A stretch of 64,000 nt of DNA. Source: CAVXDY01 sp963760715 (GTDB taxonomy: Bacteria > Actinomycetota > Thermoleophilia > Miltoncostaeales > Miltoncostaeaceae). The notes beneath the pieces are model-generated. The model did no database searches and was not told the origin of the DNA. It saw only the letters and a list, made by a program, of their open reading frames with translations. A program made the position numbers and the translations under genes. Numbering within the stretch: the stretch's first letter is position 1; the number at the start of each line of letters is the position of its first letter. Below, one piece after another: positions 43,994 through 52,217 of the stretch. The DNA lies in NCBI GenBank assembly GCA_963760715.1, contig CAVXDY010000007.1, positions 248,001-312,000 of the forward strand, written 5' to 3'.

Positions 43994-45136
43994 GTGGCCG
44001 CGAGCGCGAGATCCGGGTGGCGCCGGCATCGCCCGTGGCTGATCCGCCAGGCCCTGGTGTGGGGGGTCGGGCTGGCGCTCCTGCGCGTGGTGGTCGTGCC
44101 GGGGGAGTCGTGCCCGCCGGTCAGCGGGCCCGCTCTCCAGCGCGGGATCGCCGAGGGGGCGGCATGGCTCGTGCGGGGGCAGCGCAGCGACGGCCGGTTC
44201 CTCTACGGCTACACCTCGAGCCGGGACGAGGTGTCGCCGGCGTACGACATCACCCGTCACGCCGGGGTGGTTGACGTGCTGTACCGGCTCGGGCGCATCG
44301 GCCCCGCGGACGCCGGGCTGCGGTACGTCCGGCACAACCTCATCCGGCACGACGGCTGGACCGCGTTCGCCCCGGCCGGCGAGGACGCGAACGCGGGCGC
44401 CAACGCGCTCCTCGTCGCCGCGCTCATCCACCGCCGGCAGGCGACCCACGACGAGCGCTACGACGGCCTCGCCCGGCGGCTCACCCGGTTCCTGGTCGCC
44501 CAGCAGCAGACGGATGGGAGCATCCTCCAGTACTGGCGGCCCGGCACGGGCAGCGTCCCGGGCGTCTTCGGGAAGTTCTCGACCGGCGAGGCCTTCTACG
44601 CCCTCGCCCTCATGCGCGGGGCCTTCCCCGCGGAGGGCTGGGAGGGGCCCGCGCACCGCGTGGCCGGCTACCTGGCCACCCGCCGGGACCGGGTCGAGGG
44701 CTACGCGGTCCGCCAGCCGGATCACTGGGCGGCGTACGGCCTCGCGGAACTGGCGCCGGCCGGCCTGACGGACGTCGAGGCCGCCTACGGCCGCTGGCTC
44801 GCGGGCTCCTTCGGCTTCGCGATCCGCTTCGAGTCCCAGCACGAGGGAAGCGTCCTCAACCCGGACCGGGAATCGGGCGCCGGGCTCGGCACCATGGGCG
44901 AGGCCGCCGCCGCGCTCTGGCGGCTCTCGGGCGAGGACCCGCGCCTCGCCGACCTGCGCGAACGGCTCGGGGAGCGCAGCACCTGCGAGGCGGGCATCCT
45001 CCTGGACCGGCAGGTCGGCCCGGCCAACGCGAACCCCCGCGAGCGCGGGGCCTGGTTCGCGGGCGGCTACACGCAGATGGACGACCAGCAGCACGCCGTC
45101 GCCGCGCTCCTCGCGACCCGGGCCGAGCGCAATTGA
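43994..45136 (+). CDS. Membrane-anchored (alpha/alpha) toroid protein
   Basis: The 380-residue protein has one N-terminal helix (LIRQALVWGVGLALLRVVVV) and then a helical repeat domain. Repeating pieces such as GIAEGAAWLVRGQRSDGRFLY, ANALLVAALIHRRQ and GEAFYALALMRGA suggest a six-hairpin toroid like those of glycosyl hydrolases or terpene cyclases. No catalytic acid pair is obvious. GTG 43994 is close to the ribosome-like GGAG. The stop overlaps the next start (TTGA), so this gene and the MarC-like gene are coupled. Confidence 0.6.
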   Translation: MAASARSGWRRHRPWLIRQALVWGVGLALLRVVVVPGESCPPVSGPALQRGIAEGAAWLVRGQRSDGRFLYGYTSSRDEVSPAYDITRHAGVVDVLYRLGRIGPADAGLRYVRHNLIRHDGWTAFAPAGEDANAGANALLVAALIHRRQATHDERYDGLARRLTRFLVAQQQTDGSILQYWRPGTGSVPGVFGKFSTGEAFYALALMRGAFPAEGWEGPAHRVAGYLATRRDRVEGYAVRQPDHWAAYGLAELAPAGLTDVEAAYGRWLAGSFGFAIRFESQHEGSVLNPDRESGAGLGTMGEAAAALWRLSGEDPRLADLRERLGERSTCEAGILLDRQVGPANANPRERGAWFAGGYTQMDDQQHAVAALLATRAERN

Positions 45137-45630
45137 GCTTCGCGTTCCTGGTCGCGGGGTTCCTCGCGACGACCAACGCCGGGCGCGTCGCGCTCGCCTC
45201 CCGGGCCGAGCGCCCGGCCCCCCGGACGCTGGCCGTGGCGCTGATCGCCGGCTTCGCCCTCATCGCGGTGGGCGTGATCCTCGCGGACGACCTGCTCGAC
45301 TGGCTCGCGATCAGCCCGGAGTCGTTCCGCATCGCCGCCGGCATCGTGCTCGCCGCCTCCGGCGTGCGCACGATCGTGTGGCCCCGGCCGTCGGGACCGT
45401 TCGGCGCGATCCTCGTCACGCCGGCGCTGGCGTGCCTGGCCGTCAGCTCCGGAGCGGACGCGGCGACGGGGAAGGCGCTCGGCGCGGCGGTGATCGCCCT
45501 CGCCGTCGCCGCGATCGCCGCCTGGGCGCCTCCCCGCGAGCCCGCCTCGGCGCTCGCGACGCAGTTCCTCGCCGCCCTGCAGGTGGTGATCGCGGTCGCC
45601 CTCGTCGTCTCGGGCGTCCGCGACGTCTAG
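45133..45630 (+). CDS. MarC-like membrane protein
   Basis: The 165-residue, six-helix protein resembles the MarC/NAAT family: FLVAGFLATTNAGRVALASRAE at the start and the DWLAISPESFRIAAGIVLAASGVRTI helix pair. The function of the family is unresolved. It begins at TTG overlapping the previous stop. Its TAG stop lies in the CTAG target duplication of the insertion sequence, so the IS landed exactly at the end of this gene without changing the protein. Confidence 0.65.
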   Translation: MSFAFLVAGFLATTNAGRVALASRAERPAPRTLAVALIAGFALIAVGVILADDLLDWLAISPESFRIAAGIVLAASGVRTIVWPRPSGPFGAILVTPALACLAVSSGADAATGKALGAAVIALAVAAIAAWAPPREPASALATQFLAALQVVIAVALVVSGVRDV

Positions 45631-46616
45631 ATGAGTGATTCCACGCGCTCAGGCCACGTAGGCCACGAGCGAGCGGCTCGGTCGCCCGAGCGTGTGGTTG
45701 AGCCAGATGCCGGCGGCAAGGGCGAGGAAGCGCTGGGCGATGCGCTCGCGCAGCCCCGCCAGGGTGCGTGCCCCGTGGCGCTCGAGGGTGAGCAGGTCCT
45801 TGCAGGTCCAGAAGATCGACTCGATGCGCTGGCGGATCGGGGCCAGGTGCGGCCCGCGTCCGGGCTCATCGGCCCGGCGGGGCCGCACGATCGTGGCCTT
45901 GAGGTCGGCGACCGCCTCGGCGAAGGCGCGCCCGGCATAGCCCTTGTCGCCAAGGAGGATCTGCCCGCCCGGGCGCTCCAAGCGGCCCAGCAGCTCGAGG
46001 CCGACCTCGCGCTCGTCGCGCTTTGGGCTACAGAGCGCCAGGGCCCTGGGCGTGCCGTCGGGGGCGAAGATGGCGTGCAGCCGAAAGCCCCAGAAGAAGC
46101 GGCTGTGGCTGGCGCTGTCGCCGTAGTCGGCGGCATCGGCGAGGGCCGAGCGGCGAGCCGTCTCGACCGATCGGGCGCACTCGACCGGGGTCGAGTCGAT
46201 GAGCAGAAGCTGGTCCTCGGATCCCGGGCTGCGACCCGCAAAGACCTCGATGAGCCACTCGATCGTGTCCGCCAGAGCGCGTCGGCGCTTGTGATAGCCG
46301 GCCTGACCGGGGCGGCGTGGGAACAGGTGCCCGAGCTGGCGCCGGGCCAGGGCGAGAAAGCGCCGATCCGACGGGACGCCCATGATCGCCTGGGCGACAC
46401 AGAGCGTGACCACCTCGGCATCGGTGACGATGCGCCGGGCGTTGGCGGGGGCGGCGGGCAGGAGATCGTCGGCCGTGCAATAAACGGCGATGCAGAGAGT
46501 GTCGAGGTCGGCGTCCACCGTGGCCTCCGGGTCGGCGGTGCGGTACTCAGCACCGCCGACTTCGACCTCTCTGCCTCGAACCCCGTCTTCACGGCGATGT
46601 CCGTGGAATCACTCAT
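45631..46616 (-). mobile_element. IS982-family-type insertion sequence
   Basis: Perfect 15-bp terminal repeats, ATGAGTGATTCCACG at 45631-45645 and its complement at 46602-46616, bound a single transposase gene. CTAG flanks both ends (45627-45630 and 46617-46620) and is taken as the target duplication. The element is 986 bp and looks complete, suggesting recent arrival. Confidence 0.85.
45649..46518 (-). CDS. IS982-type transposase
   Basis: The 289-residue protein carries the DDE pattern of IS982-type transposases: AVYCTADDLLP at the start, LLLIDSTPVECARS (first Asp), GQILLGDKGYAGRAF (second Asp) and RIESIFWTCKDLLTLERHG (Glu). FFWGFRLHAIFAPDG is typical of the high-GC members. It fills nearly the whole element, and the frame is intact, so it may be active. 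The family name rests on recalled motifs. Confidence 0.85.
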   Translation of the reverse strand: MDADLDTLCIAVYCTADDLLPAAPANARRIVTDAEVVTLCVAQAIMGVPSDRRFLALARRQLGHLFPRRPGQAGYHKRRRALADTIEWLIEVFAGRSPGSEDQLLLIDSTPVECARSVETARRSALADAADYGDSASHSRFFWGFRLHAIFAPDGTPRALALCSPKRDEREVGLELLGRLERPGGQILLGDKGYAGRAFAEAVADLKATIVRPRRADEPGRGPHLAPIRQRIESIFWTCKDLLTLERHGARTLAGLRERIAQRFLALAAGIWLNHTLGRPSRSLVAYVA

Positions 46617-46672
46617 CTAGTAGGCGAACGGCGCGGCGAACCGCTCCCAGGCTGCGCCGCCGTCGCGCCTCC

Positions 46673-46935
46673 TCACTTGCGGTAGGCCCGCCCCGAGGCA
46701 GGACTCGAAGGATCGTCAGCGTCCGTGCCTCTGAGTCGAGCCGGTAGAGCACTCGCCAGTCGCCGATCCGGAGTCGCCGTCCGTCGCGCCCCACAAGCGC
46801 TGTGGTCCCCGGTCCTTCGGGGTTCGAGGCGAGACGGTCGATTGCCGCGACCAAACGTCGACGAACCGGTGGATCGAGCCGACCGAGATCGCGCTCCGCC
46901 GGTCGGGTGATGAGGACCTCGAGCGGGTCTCTCAG
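46673..46935 (-). pseudogene. RelE/ParE-type toxin, frame shifted near 46695, CTG start position
   Basis: The frame gives PLEVLITRPAERDLGRLDP, RRRLVAAIDRLASNP and RRLRIGDWRVLYRLD, ending RTLTILRVLPRG. That is a RelE/ParE toxin, an mRNA interferase or gyrase poison. The annotated frame then drifts into the IS end. Restoring one C in the CCCC run gives RGRAYRK and a TGA at 46673, the expected family end, at about 88 residues. The first codon overlapping the antitoxin stop is CTG (CTGA); no ATG, GTG or TTG is near, except TTG 46854, which would cut the first helix. It may be translated from CTG or be start-less. Confidence 0.65.
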
Positions 46936-47141
46936 AGGCCGAGCTCTCGACGCGCCTCCGCGAGAGGTCGCACCTCGCCGGCCTCGATCGCCTCGTCCGC
47001 TTCGTCCAGCGCCTCGAGTTCCTCGTCGCTGAGGTGCCCGTCATCCTGGCCGGCGAGGTCCGAGATCAGGGCGAAGGCCTCCGCGGTCGCGTCGTCGGGG
47101 AGCTCATCGACCAGCTTGTGAAGGCGATCGCGAGTGGTCAT
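46932..47141 (-). CDS. Antitoxin of the RelE-type pair
   Basis: The 69-residue, acidic protein begins TTRDRLHKLVDELPDDATAEAFALI, an amphipathic N-terminal region, and ends with EEVRP-like EAGEVRPLAEARRELGL, the toxin-binding tail. It is the upstream gene of the pair, with its stop overlapping the toxin's first codon, the normal antitoxin-first order. ATG 47141 is chosen. Autoregulation is expected but no operator is evident in the 53-bp gap upstream. Confidence 0.7.
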   Translation of the reverse strand: MTTRDRLHKLVDELPDDATAEAFALISDLAGQDDGHLSDEELEALDEADEAIEAGEVRPLAEARRELGL

Positions 47142-47194
47142 GGCGAAAGTGTACGACGCTGCCGGCCGACCGGGAAACGCGGCCCCACGGACCC

Positions 47195-47567
47195 TCACCG
47201 AGCGGTGAAGCCGGTGATCAGCTCCGCCGTCTCCCGCGGGACGTCGAGCTGGGGGCAGTGGCCCACGCCGTCCAGCTCGATCCAGTCCGCGTGCGGCAGC
47301 CAGTCGTCGCGGTAGCGCGCGGCGGACGACGGCCACTCGAGCAGACGGTCGGCGGTGCCCCACACGATGCGCACCGGGCAGGTGATCCGCTCGGCGTCGA
47401 CGCTCCAGCCCTCGCGGAGAGCGAGCTCGATCAGCGGCCCCACGGCTTCGCAGGCCGCGGTGCCCACGATCTAGCTCCCACGTACGCCACGTGTCGGTGA
47501 AGCCGTGCAGGCACACCATCGGCGACCCCGACCCGCCGCGGTGCGACGGGGTGAAGGTGTCATGCAC
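47195..47567 (-). pseudogene. Alpha/beta hydrolase remnant with internal deletion
   Basis: The 5' part from GTG 47567 reads GGSGSPMVCLHGFTDTWRTWE, the opening of a hydrolase, and the 3' part reads CPVRIVWGTADRLLEWP and ELDGVGHCPQLDVP, its end with the final His. The nucleophile elbow and about 130-150 central residues are missing. The two parts are also out of frame, and the junction reads GAGCTAGATC at about 47470. This cannot be an enzyme. A true deletion or an assembly join is possible. Confidence 0.75.
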
Positions 47568-47609
47568 CGTGCCGGATTGGTTACACGGGCCGGGGGGGCC
47601 AGAGTGCAA

Positions 47610-47650
47610 TTCGCCCCTTGGGGACGATGCGCCGCCCCCGGGACGTCCGC
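47610..47650 (+). promoter_or_regulatory. 20-bp stress-type element, copy 10 (divergent variant)
   Basis: TTCGCCCCTTGGGGACGATG at 47610-47629 keeps the TTC, CCC, GGGG and GATG blocks but not the inner ATC. It faces the SHOCT/DUF6325 operon (ATG 47725). Confidence 0.45.
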
Positions 47651-47724
47651 GATGCTCCCCAACACGCGCGAGGCTCGGGGGCGCCTCGCGAACACGCACG
47701 AAACCCTCCAAGGGGGTCAACAAC

Positions 47725-48114
47725 ATGGATTGGTCGTTTCTCGACGTCTTCTGGGCGATCTGCATCTTCTTCGCCTGGGTCTTCTTCTTCTGGCTGCTGA
47801 TCACGGTCTTCGCGGACCTGTTCCGGCGCCATGACATCGGCGGGGGCGCGAAGACCCTCTGGGTCCTGTTCGTCATCTTCCTGCCGTTCCTGGGCGTGTT
47901 CTTCTACCTGATCACCCAGGGCGGGGGCATGGGCGAGCGCGCCCAGCAGCAGGCCCAGGCCGCCCAGGCGCAGTTCGACTCCCAGGTGCGCTCGGCGGCC
48001 GGCGGGAGCACGCCCGCGCACCAGATCGAGAAGGCCAAGGAGCTGCTCGACTCCGGCGCGATCTCCCAGTCCGAGTACGACACCCTGAAGGCGAAGGCGC
48101 TCGCGGCGTCCTAG
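47725..48114 (+). CDS. PLDc_N plus SHOCT membrane protein
   Basis: The 129-residue protein has two helices. The loop between them, FADLFRRHDIGGGAKTLWVLFVIFLPFLG, is the PLD-nuclease N-terminal (PLDc_N) motif, although only about 20 residues of it are unusual. A Gln/Ala linker leads to a SHOCT domain, IEKAKELLDSGAISQSEYDTLKAKAL. No catalytic domain follows, so it is an anchor/oligomeriser. AGGGGG precedes the ATG. It heads the operon with the DUF6325-like gene and an Arg-rich peptide, behind element copy 10. Confidence 0.75.
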   Translation: MDWSFLDVFWAICIFFAWVFFFWLLITVFADLFRRHDIGGGAKTLWVLFVIFLPFLGVFFYLITQGGGMGERAQQQAQAAQAQFDSQVRSAAGGSTPAHQIEKAKELLDSGAISQSEYDTLKAKALAAS

Positions 48115-48144
48115 CCGGACCCATCGACAGAGAGAGGACGAGAC

Positions 48145-48687
48145 ATGGCCATCGGACCCGTCCAGCTGATCGTGCTGGGCTTCGAGCACCCCGACTTCCA
48201 CGGCGAGATCATCGAGGAGCTCGAGCGCCTGCGCGAGAGCGACACCGTGCGCGTGATCGATGCGCTGGCGGTGCACAAGGACGCCCAGGGCGAGATCGAG
48301 GTGCTCCACCTGAGCAACCTCACCAAGGACGAGGCGATCGAGCTCGGCAGCAAGATCGGCGCCCTGATCGGCCTCGGGATCGAGGGCGAGGAGGGCCTGG
48401 AGGAGGGCGCGCTCGCCGGCGCCCAGGCGGCCGCCGACGGCATCAGCGCCTTCGACGAGGACGAGGCCTGGGACATCATCGAGGACATCCCCAACGACTC
48501 GGCCGCGGCCCTCCTTCTGATCGAGCACCACTGGGCGGTGCCGCTGCGAAACGCGATCGCCCGCGCGGGCGGCTTTCGCATCTCGGACGGCTTCATCAGC
48601 CCCCTCGACCTGATCGGGATCGGGCTGGTCAGCGCCGAGGAGGCCGCCCAGGCCCACGAGATCGAGAACCGCGGGGCGGCCGCATGA
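48145..48687 (+). CDS. DUF6325/DUF1269-like protein
   Basis: The 180-residue, acidic protein starts GPVQLIVLGFEHPDFHGEIIEEL and has VRVIDALAVHKDAQGEIEVL and a final IEHHWAVPLRNAIARAGG. I recognise this as the DUF6325 type (earlier grouped with DUF1269), which often lies next to SHOCT proteins. No enzyme motif is seen. An AGAGAGGA stretch precedes the ATG. The DUF1269-like gene at 25073 shows the same general pattern and is convergent with a gene that also carries the repeated element. Confidence 0.7.
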   Translation: MAIGPVQLIVLGFEHPDFHGEIIEELERLRESDTVRVIDALAVHKDAQGEIEVLHLSNLTKDEAIELGSKIGALIGLGIEGEEGLEEGALAGAQAAADGISAFDEDEAWDIIEDIPNDSAAALLLIEHHWAVPLRNAIARAGGFRISDGFISPLDLIGIGLVSAEEAAQAHEIENRGAAA

Positions 48688-48722
48688 GCCCGCCCGACAC
48701 CACACACCAGAGGAGGCTCACG

Positions 48723-48782
48723 ATGATGGGAGGCCGCAGGGTCGCGCGCCGCACGTCGCGACGCGTCGCGCGCCGCAGGTAG
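48723..48782 (+). CDS. 19-residue arginine-rich peptide
   Basis: After a strong AGAGGAGG site, ATG 48723 opens a frame of 19 codons: MMGGRRVARRTSRRVARRR, then TAG. Ten of the 19 residues are Arg, arranged in an RRVARRTSRRVARR repeat. It follows the DUF6325-like gene by 35 bp and precedes a perfect terminator hairpin, which is good context for a real operon member. Possible roles are nucleic-acid or membrane binding. Confidence 0.6.
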   Translation: MMGGRRVARRTSRRVARRR

Positions 48783-48791
48783 GAAACCGAC

Positions 48792-48822
48792 GCCGCGCGC
48801 CCCCGGTCCGGGGGCGCGCGGC
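48792..48822 (+). terminator. Strong terminator hairpin after the SHOCT/DUF6325 operon
   Basis: Two perfect 15-nt arms (48792-48806 and 48808-48822) flank a single base. It is the most stable hairpin in the window and lies 9 bp after the peptide stop. Confidence 0.75.
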
Positions 48823-48874
48823 ACCGGCTCGCTCGAGCCGCCGAGGTACCGCCCGGAAACCGACAGGAGAGCTC

Positions 48875-51229
48875 ATGAGCCCGCCCTTCAAGGGCACGAT
48901 CAACGTGGACATCCGCGATTCCGTGCCCGATTGGACCCCCTTCGAGCCGCCGAAGGCTCCGGAGGGGGCGCCGAGCGTCGTCTACGTGGTCCTCGACGAC
49001 GTGGGCTTCTCGGCGCTGGGCTGTTACGGCGGGCCCGTCGACACCCCGAACATCGACCGCCTCGCCGCCGAGGGCGTGCGCTACACCCAGTGGCACACGA
49101 CGGCGCTCTGCTCGCCCACGCGCTCGTGCCTCCTGACGGGGCGCAACCACACGCGCAACAGCATGGCCTGCATCACGGAGGCCGCGATCGGCTTCCCCAA
49201 CGCCAGCGGCACGATCCCGCCGGAGAACGGCACGCTCTCCGAGATCCTGGGCGAGCTGGGCTGGAACACCTACATGGTCGGCAAGTGGCACCTCTGTCCC
49301 GACGACGAGATGAACCTGGCCTCGACGCGGCGCAACTGGCCCACGGGCCGTGGCTTCGAGCGCTGGTACGGCTTCCTCGGCGCCGAGACCAGCCAGTGGT
49401 ATCCCGACCTGGTCTACGACAACCACCCCGTGGACCAGCCGGCCACGCCGGAGGAGGGCTACCACCTGACCGTGGACCTCACCGACAAGGCGATCGAGTT
49501 CATCCGTGACGCGAAGTCGATCGCGCCGGAGAAGCCGTTCTTCCTCTACTACGCGCCCGGCGCCTGCCATGCGCCGCACCACGCGCCGAAGGAGTGGATC
49601 GACAAGTACCGAGGTCGCTTCGACATGGGCTACGAGGCGATGCGCGAGCGGACGCTCGCCCGCCAGGTGGAGCTCGGCCTCATCCCCGCCGGCACCGAGC
49701 TGCCGCCGATCAACCCGATCGGCGACGAGACCCGCACCGGTCCCGAGGGCAAGCCGTTCCCGATGCTGGACGTCACCCGCCCCTGGGACTCGCTGTCCGA
49801 CGAGGAGAAGGCGCTCTTCTGCCGCATGGCCGAGGTGTACGCGGGCTTCCTCGAGCACGCCGACGACCAGCTCGGGCGCCTGCTGGGCTTCCTCGAGGAG
49901 TTCGGCTACCGCGACAACACGCTGGTGGTGCTCGTGTCCGACAACGGCGCGTCGGGGGAGGGCGGGCCGAACGGCTCGGTCAACGAGATGAAGTTCGCCA
50001 ACGGCATCCCGGACACCGTCGAGGCCAACCTGCCGCTCATCGACGAGCTCGGCGGAACGAGGACCTACAACCACTACCCCAACGGCTGGGCGATGGCCTT
50101 CAACACGCCCTTCAAGATGTGGAAGCGCTACGAGTTCAACGGCGGGACCAGCGACCCGTGCATCATCTCGTGGCCGGCCGGCATCACCGCCCGCGGCGAG
50201 ATCCGCGAGCAGTACCACCACGCGGTCGACATCGTCCCCACGATCCTGGACGCGCTGGGCGTCGAGCCGCCCGCCGCGATCAAGGGCCACGTGCAGAGCG
50301 ACTTCGACGGCGTCAGCATGCGCTACGCGCTCGACGACGGCTCGGCGGCCACGGCCCGCCGCACCCAGTTCTACGCGATGCTCGGCTCCCGGGCGATCTG
50401 GCACGACGGCTGGAAGGCCGTCACCAACCACCCGACGATCTCCGGCTGGGGCCACTTCAACGACGACGAGTGGGAGCTGTACCACACCGACGTCGACCGG
50501 TCCGAGCTGCACAACCTGGCCGCCGAGCACCCCGAGAAGGTCCGCGAGCTCGTCAACCTCTGGTTCTCGGAGGCGGGCGCCAACGGCGCCTTCCCGCTCG
50601 ACGACCGCTCGGCGCTCGAGATCATGATCACCCCCCGCCCGGTGCTCTCGCCGCCGCGCAACCGCTACATCTACTTCCCCGACACGGCCGAGATCCCGGA
50701 GTCGCAGGCGGTCAACGTCCGCAACCGCTCGTTCGCGATCGGTGCCCTCGTGGACCTGCCCGCCCCCGGAGCCGCGGGCGTGCTCTTCGCGCACGGCTCG
50801 CCCTTCGGCGGGCACGCCCTGTACGTCAAGGACGACCGGCTGCACTACGTCTACAACTTCGTCGGCATGGCCGAGCAGCACGTGGCGGCCACCGTGGACC
50901 TCCCCACCGGCGAGAACCTGATCCTCTCGGCGTCGTTCGACAAGGAGGGCGAGGACCCGCCGGGCGTCGCCGTGGGGGTGCTCTCCCTCTGGCACGGCGA
51001 GGTCAAGGTGGGCGAGGGCCGCATCAAGACCCAGCCCGGGAAGTTCATGATCGCCGGCGAGGGCCTCTGCGTCGGGCGCGACGGAGGCGCCGGCGTGACC
51101 GAGGACTACCCGGGGGCGCAGCCGTGGCACTTCACCGGCGGGACGATCCGCCGCGTGGCGGTCGACGTCAGCGGCGAGCCGTACATCGACCTGGAGCGCG
51201 AGGCCCAGACGATGCTGATGCGGGAGTAG
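48875..51229 (+). CDS. Arylsulfatase (formylglycine-dependent)
   Basis: The 784-residue protein is a type I sulfatase. Metal-binding DD41-42 lies in YVVLDDVGFSALGCYGG, and the catalytic cysteine C79 in the signature CSPTRSCLLTGR, which the FGE encoded at 7617 should convert to formylglycine. MVGKWHL and DNGASGEGGPNGSVNEM are further active-site blocks. A long C-terminal domain (about residues 540-784) has a beta-sandwich pattern. No signal peptide is present, so it acts in the cytoplasm or is exported by another route. ACAGGAGAG precedes ATG 48875. The HAD gene follows after 10 bp. Confidence 0.9.
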   Translation: MSPPFKGTINVDIRDSVPDWTPFEPPKAPEGAPSVVYVVLDDVGFSALGCYGGPVDTPNIDRLAAEGVRYTQWHTTALCSPTRSCLLTGRNHTRNSMACITEAAIGFPNASGTIPPENGTLSEILGELGWNTYMVGKWHLCPDDEMNLASTRRNWPTGRGFERWYGFLGAETSQWYPDLVYDNHPVDQPATPEEGYHLTVDLTDKAIEFIRDAKSIAPEKPFFLYYAPGACHAPHHAPKEWIDKYRGRFDMGYEAMRERTLARQVELGLIPAGTELPPINPIGDETRTGPEGKPFPMLDVTRPWDSLSDEEKALFCRMAEVYAGFLEHADDQLGRLLGFLEEFGYRDNTLVVLVSDNGASGEGGPNGSVNEMKFANGIPDTVEANLPLIDELGGTRTYNHYPNGWAMAFNTPFKMWKRYEFNGGTSDPCIISWPAGITARGEIREQYHHAVDIVPTILDALGVEPPAAIKGHVQSDFDGVSMRYALDDGSAATARRTQFYAMLGSRAIWHDGWKAVTNHPTISGWGHFNDDEWELYHTDVDRSELHNLAAEHPEKVRELVNLWFSEAGANGAFPLDDRSALEIMITPRPVLSPPRNRYIYFPDTAEIPESQAVNVRNRSFAIGALVDLPAPGAAGVLFAHGSPFGGHALYVKDDRLHYVYNFVGMAEQHVAATVDLPTGENLILSASFDKEGEDPPGVAVGVLSLWHGEVKVGEGRIKTQPGKFMIAGEGLCVGRDGGAGVTEDYPGAQPWHFTGGTIRRVAVDVSGEPYIDLEREAQTMLMRE

Positions 51230-51239
51230 GGAGATCGCG

Positions 51240-52170
51240 ATGAGCGTCGTGGACCCGCTGCCGTCGTGGCGCCCGGGTCCCGCGAAGGAGGCGATCCTGG
51301 GCTTCGTCCGATCGGTGACGGAGCCCGGCGACTCGTTCGTCCCCGCGCCGGAGAGGGTCGCCACCTTCGACAACGACGGCACGCTCTGGTGCGAGAAGCC
51401 GCTGCCGATCCAGGCCGACTTCATCCTCCGCCGGCTCTTCGAGATGGCGGAGGCCGATCCCGACCTGCGTGACCGCCAGCCCTGGAAGGCGGCGTACGAG
51501 CACGACTACGGCTGGCTCGGGAGGGTGCTCGCCGAGCACTACGCGGGCGACGACACCAACGTGCGAACGCTCCTCGCGGGCGTGCTCGCCGCGTACTCCG
51601 GGATCAGCGTCGAGGAGTTCGAGGCCCAGTCGGACGCCTTTCTGCGGACGACGCAGCACCCGACCCTCGGCCGCCCGTACCTCGCCTGCGCCTACGCGCC
51701 GATGGTCGAGTTGCTCGGCCACCTCGAGGCCAACGGGTTCGCGAACTACATCGCCTCGGGCGGCGGCCGCGACTTCATGCGGCCGATCAGCCAGGAGGTC
51801 TACGGCGTCCCGCGCGAGCGGGTCATCGGAAGCGCCACGCGCGTTCGACTACGCGAGCGACGACCGCGGCGGCACGATCACGCGGAAGGCCGAGGCCGAC
51901 TATCTCGACGACGGGCCTCAGAAGCCGATCCGCATCTGGAGCCGGACCGGCCGCCGGCCGCTGCTCGCCGCCGGCAACTCGAACGGCGACATCCCGATGC
52001 TCGACTTCACCCGGCATCCGGACAAGCCGTCCCTTCGCCTGCTCGTGCTCCACGACGACGGCGAGCGCGAGTTCGACTACACGACCGGCTCGGAGCAGGC
52101 GCTCGAGAAGGCCGGCAGCGACGGCTGGACCGTCGTCAGCGTCAGGGACGACTGGGCCACGGTGTTCTGA
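51240..52170 (+). pseudogene. HAD-superfamily phosphatase, frame shifted at 51843
   Basis: From ATG 51240 the first frame gives ERVATFDNDGTLWCEKPL, with nucleophile D44 and D46, and IASGGGRDFMRPI. The second, from 51844, gives FDYASDDRGGTITRK and ends with LLAAGNSNGDIPMLDF, the third HAD acid motif. Deleting one G before TTCGAC joins them into about 309 residues. The cap region and GNSNGD ending suggest a phosphoserine-phosphatase or sugar-phosphatase-like enzyme. It directly follows the sulfatase gene and may act on the same pathway. Confidence 0.8.
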
Positions 52171-52217
52171 CCTCGAGCACGGCAGGTGTGCAGGCGGCGG
52201 TCGTCGGCTCGCCGCCG

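Noticed and set aside
45631..46620. A 329-residue + strand frame covering the whole IS
   Set aside because: It is the complement of the transposase; its ends are just the terminal repeats.
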